Of a DNA stretch of 14,894 nucleotides, positions 8,762-14,894 are shown piece by piece. Numbering within the stretch: position 1 is the first letter of the stretch; every line of letters begins with the position of its first letter. Under the pieces are notes generated by a model. The model searched no databases. It saw only the letters and a list, made by a program, of their open reading frames with translations, and was not told the DNA's origin. The position numbers and the translations under genes are program-made. Source of the stretch: CAYYAQ01 sp964469555 (GTDB taxonomy: Bacteria > Planctomycetota > UBA1135 > UBA2386); assembly GCA_964469555.1 (NCBI GenBank), contig CAYYAQ010000126.1, positions 1 to 14,894 of the forward strand. Direction: 5' to 3'.

Positions 8762-9226
8762 CTACTTCTTCTTGGCTGCCTTCTTCTTGGCTGCCTCTCG
8801 GGCGTCGGAAACGATCTTTTCCGCCAACACTATTTTTCGGCGTTCGTGCTCTTTGAGCCAAGGCGGTAGGGACTGGTCCACAGGTTCTTTGACCACATCC
8901 TTGGCAATATCTAGCGTTGTCCAAGGCAAGAAATCACGCTCGCCATACACGAGCGCTGCTTCCGTCACATCCATCCCCGATCGTAAGCACTCAACCAGAT
9001 TATCGCTCTTATCTAGGTTGCACTGGCCGTGTGCTACTTGGACATTCTCGGGGCAGTGGGCGCCGCCGCTTGCCAAAGGGATGATGTGATCAAGATGCCG
9101 ATCATTGTCCTCAACCGACTTCCCGCAAATACCACAGATACCCTTGTCACGTTCCCAGATCTCACTTTCGCTGACCTTCGCAAAAGTGTTCCCTTCCTTC
9201 CTAGCTCTATAGATGGAAATACTCAT
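8762..9226 (-). CDS. HNH endonuclease family protein
   Basis: A 154-residue predicted HNH nuclease, which would cut DNA with one metal ion. C31-G-I-C34 and later H66/C69 are likely zinc or structural positions; the catalytic core is HLDHIIPLASGG (D46-H47), N61, H66 and C69-N70. This is the CxxC...DHxxP...GG...N.Q..H..CN signature. The C-terminus is Lys/Ala-rich (AAKKKAAKKK). The ATG at 9226 begins MSISIYRARKEGNTF; the frame is open further upstream to 9376 but that part is unlike the family. Related proteins usually carry a longer N-terminus before RARR, so this one may be 5'-truncated. GC by hand count is about 53% over 8761-9180, against 62-68% in two 60-base samples from neighbouring genes, suggesting transfer. 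Host role (mobile-element, phage or restriction-like) cannot be told. Confidence 0.88.
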   Translation of the reverse strand: MSISIYRARKEGNTFAKVSESEIWERDKGICGICGKSVEDNDRHLDHIIPLASGGAHCPENVQVAHGQCNLDKSDNLVECLRSGMDVTEAALVYGERDFLPWTTLDIAKDVVKEPVDQSLPPWLKEHERRKIVLAEKIVSDAREAAKKKAAKKK

Positions 9227-9407
9227 CAGCCGCCACCACAGCACGTCGCAGGACCTGGTAGTTCTTCTGCTGGAGATCCTTGAGGATCTGCTCGACCGTC
9301 GGTGGCTTCTGGAGCTTCGGCAGTGGCGGTCGAGGCCTACCCTGCGCTGGCAACACCCCGGCGAGGGTCGCAGCAAGGATCAGGAAGATTGTCGCGGTGT
9401 CACGCAT
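9207..9407 (-). CDS. Short secreted ORF, possible truncated remnant
   Basis: Encodes 66 residues. MRDTATIFLILAATLAGVLP followed by AQG is a clear signal peptide with a type I cleavage site, then Pro-rich RPRPPLPKLQKPP, then a helix VEQILKDLQQKNYQVLRRAV that resembles the first helices of a HEAT-type repeat. It stops abruptly at ADEYFHL, overlapping the HNH start by 20 bases out of frame. A signal peptide and a half repeat suggest the 5' end of a longer secreted protein cut at the junction with the HNH gene, but a genuine small secreted protein is possible. No good Shine-Dalgarno is seen. It is on the same strand as the DUF2167 gene, 60 bases downstream of it. Confidence 0.5.
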   Translation of the reverse strand: MRDTATIFLILAATLAGVLPAQGRPRPPLPKLQKPPTVEQILKDLQQKNYQVLRRAVVAADEYFHL

Positions 9408-9467
9408 GTGGCGGTCTACGTGCCTCAGCGTAGCAGCGCGAGAGCGAGATGTCGTCCGCTGCGTAAG

Positions 9468-10361
9468 CTAGCCGGGCGTGGGGACGCCGCGAGATCTGAG
9501 GGAGTTCGTTGAGCGCCGTCGTGAACGCCGGGTGAAGAACAGTGCGATCACCAGGACGGCGACGGCGATCACTGGCCGGAGCACAACGCGGAACAGTTCG
9601 ACGGGGAGCCGTTGACGATTGCCTCGGATCAAGTTGGCGACCTTGGTCTTGTACTCCTTGTGCACCTTCGGGTCGTACCGCGAGTAGCTCAAGGCCGCCG
9701 AGAGCCTTGTGCCTGCCAGCACGCGACGGGCTCCGGCCACCACGAGGGCGGTGTCCGCGGTCTGGACGATGGCGACCATCGCCAGGATTCCTTCCGCACC
9801 CAGCACGCGCATGTCGTACCTTTGGGCTGGTTGACCATCGAGCAAGACCGACCGGCCCCAACGCAGCTTCTTTGTCGTACTGTCGTAGTGCGGTGGATCC
9901 GTCCATCCGACGAGTTCGATCGTTGGCTTGCCTTGCTTCTTTCTCTTGGTGTTGACGAGGAACTCCTTCTCTCGAATCTGCTCGGCCAGGCCTGATGGGT
10001 CAAGGTCGACGTTCTTGTCATCGAGGTGGCCGATCTCGGTGTACGAGATCCAGATCCCCCCCCAAGGTGTGTCGTTCGGGGGCAAGATAAGACCGAGCGT
10101 TGCCTCTCTGGCTGGGAAGCCCCAGACCTTTTCGATCACAAGCCGCGCCTCGCGGTGATCCAGATAGGCCCAGCCGTCGGGAATGTCGATCGTGGCGACG
10201 CCGCCTTTCACTTCGACGGTTCCGGTCTGGATGTCCAGCTTCATGCGAGTCGACGGCGATTGCGACGACGCGATGCTGACCGTGAATAAGAAGGCTGTGA
10301 CCAACGGGAAGGCGTACGCACTCCCTGGCCTGCCGCCCGCGGCAGACGTTTCCGAATTCAT
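9468..10361 (-). CDS. DUF2167 family membrane-anchored protein
   Basis: A 297-residue protein matching DUF2167 by its conserved course: VATIDIPDGWAYLDHREAR, GLILPPNDTPWGGIWISY with EIGHLDD, NTKRKKQGKPTIELVGW, DPPHYDSTTKKLRWGRSV and YDMRVLGAEGIL. Function of the family is unknown; members are envelope proteins. Residues 16-32 form a signal-like hydrophobic segment, and 258-276 (VVLRPVIAVAVLVIALFF) is a C-terminal membrane anchor followed by a basic tail TRRSRRR, so the bulk should face outward. The ATG at 10361 is preferred over a TTG at 10403. The usual family ending after the anchor-proximal helix is not recognisable here. A promoter-like TTGACC-N18-TACCTT lies upstream, in a divergent arrangement with the glycosyltransferase gene. 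Confidence 0.88.
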   Translation of the reverse strand: MNSETSAAGGRPGSAYAFPLVTAFLFTVSIASSQSPSTRMKLDIQTGTVEVKGGVATIDIPDGWAYLDHREARLVIEKVWGFPAREATLGLILPPNDTPWGGIWISYTEIGHLDDKNVDLDPSGLAEQIREKEFLVNTKRKKQGKPTIELVGWTDPPHYDSTTKKLRWGRSVLLDGQPAQRYDMRVLGAEGILAMVAIVQTADTALVVAGARRVLAGTRLSAALSYSRYDPKVHKEYKTKVANLIRGNRQRLPVELFRVVLRPVIAVAVLVIALFFTRRSRRRSTNSLRSRGVPTPG

Positions 10362-10401
10362 GGGTAATTTGGATCGGTGCAGCGTTGGGCGGGCAACGCG
10401 C

Positions 10402-10431
10402 AAGGTAGGCCAGCATTCGGCGACCGGTCAA
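10402..10431 (-). promoter_or_regulatory. Probable promoter of the DUF2167 gene
   Basis: On the complement, TTGACC (10431-10426), an 18-base spacer and TACCTT (10407-10402). The predicted start near 10395 gives a leader of about 34 bases to the ATG at 10361. The pattern agrees with the candidates at 1921 and 7176. Confidence 0.4.
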
Positions 10432-10437
10432 CCGGGG

Positions 10438-10466
10438 TTGTGTACCAAGTTCGGAGCAACCACAAT
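10438..10466 (+). promoter_or_regulatory. Possible leaderless promoter of the glycosyltransferase gene
   Basis: TTGTGT (10438-10443), a 17-base spacer and CACAAT (10461-10466). Transcription would begin at about 10473, essentially at the ATG (10474). No Shine-Dalgarno precedes this gene, which fits a leaderless transcript. Box matches are partial. Confidence 0.3.
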
Positions 10467-10473
10467 CTGACCG

Positions 10474-11655
10474 ATGCACAGGATCTGGCCGCTCGCAATC
10501 GCAATCGGAGTCTCGGTTCGTCTCTTCATCTGGTGGGCAACGATCGGCAGTAACGACGTGACGGGCTGGTCCGAACACGCAACCAGCGTCGGCGAACTCG
10601 GACTAGCCGAGGCTTACCGCACGTCACAGGTCTTCAACCACCCACCGTTGATCGGGCTTTTCTCGAGTTGGGTGTGGGATCTCGCGGACCAGGACATGCA
10701 GATTTTTGCACGACTGATCAAGCTCCCCGGGCTCGCCGGTGAGTTGCTCGCGATGCTCGCGCTGCATCGCATCGGCGGCATTCGTCTCGCCGCTCTCTAC
10801 GCGCTGATGCCGGCACCGATCCTCGTCGCGGCATATCACGGCAACACCGATTGTCTCTACGCCGCCTTCGCGCTGATCGCCGCGCTCGTCTGGGATCGCA
10901 AGTGTTACATGCTCGCCGGCTTCGCGTTGGCCGCTGCGCTCAACGTCAAGTTGATTCCGTTGGTGTTGGTGCCGCTCTTCGTCATCGCCTCGCCAAATCG
11001 AAAAGCGCTCATCCGCTTCTCGCTAGCGCTGGGTCTGGGCATGTTGCCCTATCTGTTGCCGGCGTTGCAGGCAGGCGAAGCGATGTACCGCAACATGATC
11101 ACGTACAATTCAAACCCCGACGAATGGGGATTCCTGGCGTTGCTCAACGATGCCGAGAAGAGGTCCGAAACGCAGGCCCTCGTGATGCCGTTGCGTAACT
11201 TTGTTCTGGAAGCCGGTCGATACGTCATCATGGGTAGCTCAATCGCGCTCGCACTTTGCTCGCGTCGACGGCTGCGACTCTCCATGCGCGAACAGGTCGC
11301 GCTGGTCGCCGCGCTGTTCCTGTTCTTCGCCCCAGGCTTCGGCGTGCAGTACGTCGCTTTCGTCGTCCCCCTGCTTCTCGCCGTGAGTGTCTATGCAGGC
11401 GTGTTCTGGGGCGTCACTTCCGGTGCGTTCATCGGCACGTTGTACGTGTTCTACCTGAGAGCCGACGGCAAGTGGTTGTCGGAATTCTACTCCCCGTTCC
11501 CCGGCTGGGCGCCCGAGTTGGGCATCGTCGCATGGGCCGGGCTCGGTGCATGGATCTATCTGTTCCTAACCTCTGCCTGGCGCAAGTCGTCGAAGCCCGC
11601 CGACGCGACAGCGGACGACTGCTCGGTCGAGCCTGCGCAACCCGAAGCCTCGTAG
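10474..11655 (+). CDS. Polytopic membrane protein, probable GT-C type glycosyltransferase (mannosyltransferase-like)
   Basis: A 393-residue integral membrane protein with roughly 10 hydrophobic segments. GT-C enzymes transfer sugars from lipid-phosphate donors on the outer face of the membrane. Supporting features are a first outward loop with VFNHPPLIG (54-61), the motif AAYHGNTDCLYAAF (119-132), which resembles the HGxxD-alpha segment of GT87/DUF2029-like and related mannosyltransferases, and ALNVKLIPLVLVPL (155-168), like the K-x-x-P segment after it. The C-terminus is soluble and acidic. The ATG at 10474 immediately starts the first helix. It is divergent from the DUF2167 gene with 112 bases between starts. 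The exact family, donor and acceptor cannot be read from the sequence; a general polytopic membrane protein is the fallback call. Confidence 0.7.
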   Translation: MHRIWPLAIAIGVSVRLFIWWATIGSNDVTGWSEHATSVGELGLAEAYRTSQVFNHPPLIGLFSSWVWDLADQDMQIFARLIKLPGLAGELLAMLALHRIGGIRLAALYALMPAPILVAAYHGNTDCLYAAFALIAALVWDRKCYMLAGFALAAALNVKLIPLVLVPLFVIASPNRKALIRFSLALGLGMLPYLLPALQAGEAMYRNMITYNSNPDEWGFLALLNDAEKRSETQALVMPLRNFVLEAGRYVIMGSSIALALCSRRRLRLSMREQVALVAALFLFFAPGFGVQYVAFVVPLLLAVSVYAGVFWGVTSGAFIGTLYVFYLRADGKWLSEFYSPFPGWAPELGIVAWAGLGAWIYLFLTSAWRKSSKPADATADDCSVEPAQPEAS

Positions 11656-11899
11656 CCCCGAAAACTAGCGGCCTTGAGTTCATGGATTGTGCGGTCGGGC
11701 AAAAAGGCCGCGACCGATTCGTCGCTCGATCCAACCGCCGGGGCCATCGACGATTCGTGGAATGGGACGCTGGGCGGCGGCCGATTTCGTTTCTGGCCAA
11801 CTGGGGGGGGGGAAGCCTCCGCTGGCGACCCGACGGCTTGCTATCATCCACACTCGAAGTGCATTCCGTTGTGGGGTGTCCAGCGGGGTTCGTCCGACC
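11656..11899. other. Non-coding stretch with a weak hairpin and a G10 run
   Basis: No gene is supported here. CGGTCG (11692-11697) pairs with CGACCG (11711-11716) 36 bases after the glycosyltransferase stop and may help end its transcript, but no T-run follows. A homopolymer of ten G lies at 11803-11812 and may be unstable or misassembled. The open frames crossing this stretch are antisense or overlap tRNA-Leu. Confidence 0.5.
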
Positions 11900-12014
11900 C
11901 CACAATCCTGGCAGCGCCAACTCGATGCGGGGATGGCGGAATTGGCAGACGCAGCGGACTTAAAATCCGCAGTCCATAAAGGACGTGAGGGTTCGAGTCC
12001 CTCTCCCCGCACCA
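11900..12014 (+). repeat. 115-bp direct repeat, copy 2, carrying tRNA-Leu
   Basis: Second copy of the repeat at 8628-8742, with a single mismatch just before the tRNA (T11926). It includes the shared upstream CACAATCCTGGCAGCG, which may hold a -10-like CACAAT. Confidence 0.95.
11927..12014 (+). tRNA. tRNA-Leu (anticodon TAA), copy 2
   Basis: An 88-base class II tRNA, identical base for base to the copy at 8655-8742: acceptor GCGGGGA/TCCCCGC, anticodon loop CTTAAAA, long variable arm, encoded CCA. It precedes the VCBS-protein gene on the same strand. Confidence 0.97.
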
Positions 12015-12024
12015 CTTGCTGCTA

Positions 12025-12050
12025 CGCGTCGCGACGAGAGGCACGACGCG
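12025..12050 (+). terminator. Possible hairpin terminator after tRNA-Leu copy 2
   Basis: CGCGTCG (12025-12031) can pair with CGACGCG (12044-12050) around a 12-base loop, 10 bases after the CCA. No T-rich tail follows, so factor-independent termination is uncertain. Confidence 0.25.
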
Positions 12051-12153
12051 ACGACGACAAACCGGGAAAAGCGAGTCACCGCCGCGCGACCGCGTGCGAC
12101 TGGCTGGGCGGAAGGCACGTCGCCTCCGTCCAGCCAACCACCAGGGAGGATCC

Positions 12154-13376
12154 ATGCGCGCAGTTTTGTCCGTCGTTCTCATCGTCTCGACCGCAGCCGT
12201 CTCGCCTACGCAAGCCGCACCGTTCCAGGTCCCGGAGGCCCCCGGAGTTCTCGTGTCCGGCGACTTCGATGCCGACGGCATCGACGACGTCATCGTGTTT
12301 GGCGTGATCGCGCAGTCGCGGACATACTTCGGTCGGCGCAAAGCACCACACCTCGTGCGCGGACCCAGCTGGCCATTTCACCAACTTTGGTCGCTGATGG
12401 ACGTGCCGTTGTTCGTCGGCGGCTACCTGTACGTTCCGGTCACCACCATCGCAGCCGCAATGTGCGAGATGCGCGTCTACCATCTCGTCAAGGGCCGCTG
12501 GACACACAAGGCCACGATGCTCATCTCGTCCCGTTCCCCGGCAACGAAGATCAACTCGCTGAAGATCCACGCGCTGCACATGGATATCGACGGCGACCGG
12601 CAACCCGACGTCCTCGCCGCGTGGGGCGATGCCCCACACACCCAGGGCAACGGAATCCAGGTCAGCTACTTCACGCCGACGGGCGCGCGGCCCGCTGCAA
12701 ACATCCCTCCCCTCAGCGGACAGAGCACCGACTCGGTCGTCGTCGACATCCACCGCACGCGGAGCCTGATCAAGCCGAAGACCCCCGAGTACATCCTCAC
12801 CTTGAGCGCGCAGAAGAAGAACGTGCTCGGCGGGTTTGGATTCGTGACGGTCGTCGACGGTCCGAAGGGGAGCAAGGGCGTCTGGGCGAATAACGGCCCG
12901 CCGCTCGCCTACTCGAAGTTCATCCACCTCGACTCCCCGGTGTCGTACGGTGACTTCAACATTCTTCCCATGGTGAAGACGCCACTGGTCCAACTCATGA
13001 CCAGTGAATCGTTGCTGTTCATGCCATGGCCGTCAGCGCCGTACGTCACCAACCGGGGACAGGTCCTTCCGACCGATCCCCAGAGTACCTCCCTCGACCA
13101 GTGCGTCGCCGACTTCGACGGCGATGGTAGGGACGAGGTCGTGCTGGTCTCGAGCTCGGGCGTGAACCACCTCTCGTACTTGCACGTCGCAGACCCGTCG
13201 AGCAACCGGGCGTACGCCCAGTTCTTCTACCTCGGCTCCGGTAACGTGGCGCCGTCCGTCTTCCACGGCACGACCGGGGACTTCGACGGCGACGGCGACA
13301 AGGATCTGCTGCTCACCATCTACTACGGTGGTCGATCTCGCAACGGGTTCTTCGGGCTCTTCATCGCGGACCGCAG
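12154..13376 (+). CDS. Secreted FG-GAP/VCBS repeat protein (3' end lost in assembly gap)
   Basis: A secreted, probably calcium-binding beta-propeller protein of unknown ligand. The start is fixed by a strong AGGGAGGA at 12143-12150 just ahead of the ATG. MRAVLSVVLIVSTAAVSPTQ followed by AAPF is a typical signal peptide with cleavage near residue 20-22. Four Asp-rich FG-GAP-type loops are visible: DFDADGIDD (37-45), DIDGDRQPD (about 144-152), DFDGDGRDE (about 320-328) and DFDGDGDKD (about 376-384), each followed by hydrophobic strands. 407 codons lie before the N-run at 13377. The frame continues to a stop at 13455 across the ten Ns, but that reading depends on a nominal gap size and is not trusted. 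Tandem with the lipoprotein and amidase genes downstream, possibly one transcription unit. Function beyond binding is not inferable. Confidence 0.88.
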
Positions 13377-13386
13377 NNNNNNNNNN
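13377..13386. other. Assembly gap (10 N)
   Basis: Ten Ns, equal in length to the second gap, so this is a nominal spacer and not a measured distance. The end of the VCBS gene is hidden here. Confidence 0.98.
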
Positions 13387-13441
13387 CTGATCCACGATAG
13401 ATTCGCTGTGCATGCACGCCGGGCTGGCGTACAACCCAGGC

Positions 13442-13915
13442 ATGCGGATGCGTAATCTCATGTTCCTGGTCCTAGCCACGGGACCCATCGCGTCTTGCGC
13501 GCTTACCAAGCGGTACCCGTTCCACACCATCGCGAACTCCACGCCCGCGTCCACCCTGCCGCCGGGTGTCCGCATGGCGCTCTACCTCGACGGCGTGCTC
13601 GACGCACCGGTCGACAGCATCCCCGTCCGTAGCTACGAATTGAAGATCGAGCTCGAACAGAGCCCGTTCTTCCCGCAATGGCGACCGTCATTCGACGACG
13701 CCACGCTGCAGGACGACGAGGGCAACGTCTTCCGATTGAGCGCCTGGTACGTCGACGAGTCGAAGTCGAAGCCAGCGAAACTGCGACGCTATCGGTGCGT
13801 CTTCGAGCTCCAAGCGCCGTACCGATTCCAGTCGATCATGGGCGTGTCGATCCGCTGGAAGCTGGTCTCCCGCCAAAGCCCCATGTTCCGCATCACCAGC
13901 AGATTCCAACAGTAG
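13442..13915 (+). CDS. Small predicted lipoprotein of unknown function
   Basis: A 157-residue protein. MRMRNLMFLVLATGPIASC is a type II signal peptide with lipobox I-A-S-C and Cys19 as the lipidation site. A second ATG at 13448 is equally usable, and an upstream ATG at 13412 would add ten residues before the basic n-region and is less likely. The mature part is mostly beta in character (VRMALYLDGVLDAP, YELKIELEQSPFF, RYRCVFELQAPYRF, MGVSIRWKLVSR), with no recognised domain. It ends 26 bases before the amidase ATG, on the same strand, so the two are probably cotranscribed. The segment from the gap to 13441 holds no other gene. Lipoprotein call is firm; role unknown. Confidence 0.8.
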   Translation: MRMRNLMFLVLATGPIASCALTKRYPFHTIANSTPASTLPPGVRMALYLDGVLDAPVDSIPVRSYELKIELEQSPFFPQWRPSFDDATLQDDEGNVFRLSAWYVDESKSKPAKLRRYRCVFELQAPYRFQSIMGVSIRWKLVSRQSPMFRITSRFQQ

Positions 13916-13941
13916 TCCCCAACACCGACCAAGGACGACTC

Positions 13942-14894
13942 ATGGATCACCGCACTTTCTTGCGCGAACTCGCCTCCACACGACGCGGTTTCCTGAGCGG
14001 CATGGCCATGGGGTGCGTACTCCCTGGGCAGGTCTTCGCGACCCGGGACGACGCCGAAGACCTCGAAGCGGCGGCGCGACTGTTCGGATTGTCATTCGAG
14101 GAAAAGGACATGCAGGCCGCCGCGCGCCGCGCCGCCGGCGCGCGACAGAACTACGTGGCGCTCCGCAAGCATCCGGTCGACTGGTGGACCGCCCCGGCGT
14201 GGAAATTCGATCCACTGCCACCCGGAGTCGAGCCCCCGAGCATGGACCAAAAGGCGGAGTTCGCGATTCCAAAGAGCGACGGTTCGACGAAACCGGAGGA
14301 CCTTGCGTACGCCTCGATCACACAACTCGCCGGTCTCCTCCGAGCGGGGAAGGTGTCGTCGCGGCAACTCACCGAGTTGTGCATTGCGAGGCTGAAGAAA
14401 CACGACCCGCAATTGCTGTGCGTCATCACGATGCTCGAAAAGGAAGCCCTCGCCACTGCCGATCGCCTGGACGCGGAGATCGCAAATGGCAAGTGGCGCG
14501 GCCCTCTCCACGGCATCCCATACGGAGCAAAAGACCTGTACTCCTGGCCCGGCGCTCCGACGACATTCGGCGCGGCCCCGTACAAGGATCAGGTCCTCGA
14601 CGTCAAGGCCACGGTCCTCGCCAAACTCGAAGNNNNNNNNNNTGGGAGATGTCTGGTTCAAGGGCCGCACCCGGAATCCGTGGAACACCGAACAGGGGTC
14701 GAGCGGGTCCTCGGCCGGTCCCGCGGCGGCGGTCTCCGGCGGTCTCGTTCCGTTCGCTATCGGCTCCGAGACCTGCGGCTCGATCCTCTCGCCTTGTTCG
14801 CGATGCGGCGTGTCGGGCCTGCGGCCCACATTCGGACTCGTCAGCCGGCACGGTGCCATGCCGTTGTCCTGGTCGATGGACAAAGTCGGTCCGA
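13942..14894 (+). CDS. Tat-exported amidase-signature family enzyme (split by gap, 3' end off window)
   Basis: An amidase-signature hydrolase (Ser-cisSer-Lys triad), distantly related to GatA but with an export signal and so not the tRNA amidotransferase. The ATG has AAGGA at 13931-13935. A Tat motif TRRGFLSG (Arg14-Arg15) precedes a short hydrophobic stretch. An N-terminal region of about 100 residues leads to FDPLPPG, as in exported amidases of this type. The catalytic Lys is K197 in GIPYGAKDLY. After the gap come GSSGSSAGPAAAVSGG and LVPFAIGSETCGSI, which carry the two serines, then CGVSGLRPTFGLVSRHG. Frame before the gap and frame after it disagree if the gap is exactly ten bases. Family comparison suggests some 15-20 residues are missing there. 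Substrate unknown. Cotranscription with the lipoprotein is likely. Confidence 0.92.
   Translation, partial: MDHRTFLRELASTRRGFLSGMAMGCVLPGQVFATRDDAEDLEAAARLFGLSFEEKDMQAAARRAAGARQNYVALRKHPVDWWTAPAWKFDPLPPGVEPPSMDQKAEFAIPKSDGSTKPEDLAYASITQLAGLLRAGKVSSRQLTELCIARLKKHDPQLLCVITMLEKEALATADRLDAEIANGKWRGPLHGIPYGAKDLYSWPGAPTTFGAAPYKDQVLDVKATVLAKLEXXXXGRCLVQGPHPESVEHRTGVERVLGRSRGGGLRRSRSVRYRLRDLRLDPLALFAMRRVGPAAHIRTRQPARCHAVVLVDGQSRS
14633..14642. other. Assembly gap (10 N) inside the amidase gene
   Basis: The coding frame on the left reads codons starting at 14629 and 14632, while the frame on the right reads GGA-GAT-GTC from 14645, which is one base out of phase. The true gap is therefore not ten bases. 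Confidence 0.98.

Noticed and set aside
8743..11899. Complete integrative element between the tRNA-Leu copies
   Set aside because: No integrase, recombinase or replication gene is visible, and the repeat covers the full tRNA plus upstream DNA, not a 3'-end att core.
11680..12015. 111-codon minus-strand frame starting MVRGEGLEPSRP
   Set aside because: Antisense of the second tRNA-Leu copy; the same spurious peptide as at copy 1.
12076..12993. 305-codon minus-strand frame
   Set aside because: Antisense shadow of the VCBS protein gene, without domain signal or start site.
13387..13455. C-terminal end of the VCBS protein after the first gap
   Set aside because: The frame across ten Ns is arbitrary, and the residues do not continue the repeat pattern.
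14092..14883. 263-codon minus-strand frame crossing the second gap
   Set aside because: Antisense shadow of the amidase; its continuity depends on the nominal ten-base gap.

Overview
The window is a GC-rich chromosomal segment that looks like a member of the Planctomycetota or a close relative. The main reason is a pair of adjacent proteins with an N-terminal C-x2-C-x16-C-x2-C zinc ribbon (MJ0042-like), a disordered basic linker, one membrane helix and a C-terminal HEAT-like region, an architecture common in that phylum. Two runs of exactly ten N (13377-13386 and 14633-14642) mark a draft or metagenome scaffold. This is an inference; no 16S rRNA gene is present.

Layout. 1-1846 (-): uvrB, missing its 3' end. 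1983-4915 (+): the two zinc-ribbon/HEAT-like membrane proteins, divergent from uvrB. 5085-7052 (-): a gamma-glutamyltranspeptidase preceded by a small stand-alone NIL-domain gene, probably one operon. 7218-7334 (+): tRNA-Cys and a strong hairpin terminator. 7348-7779 (+): a small lipoprotein, converging with a damaged DJ-1/PfpI gene (7760-8344, -) that has a frameshift, no clear start codon and glycine in place of the catalytic cysteine. 8404-8592 (+): a small membrane protein. 8655-8742 and 11927-12014 (+): two identical tRNA-Leu(UAA) genes inside a 115-bp direct repeat. Between the copies lie a lower-GC HNH endonuclease gene (-), a short secreted ORF that may be a remnant (-), a DUF2167 membrane protein (-) and a divergent GT-C type glycosyltransferase (+). 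12154-14894 (+): a secreted FG-GAP/VCBS repeat protein cut by the first gap, a small lipoprotein, and a Tat-exported amidase-signature enzyme cut by the second gap and the window edge.

Most of the protein-coding content is envelope-directed: signal peptides, lipoboxes, a Tat signal and single membrane anchors recur. UvrB belongs to nucleotide excision repair. GGT would degrade glutathione or gamma-glutamyl peptides outside the cytoplasm. The amidase, VCBS protein and lipoprotein form a probable export-related block. No CRISPR array, integrase, transposase or recognisable defence operon is visible. The accessory signals most worth attention are the tRNA-Leu repeat with the foreign-looking HNH gene at its 3' edge, the decayed DJ-1 gene, and the paralogous zinc-ribbon pair. 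No stretch longer than 300 bases lacks a gene.
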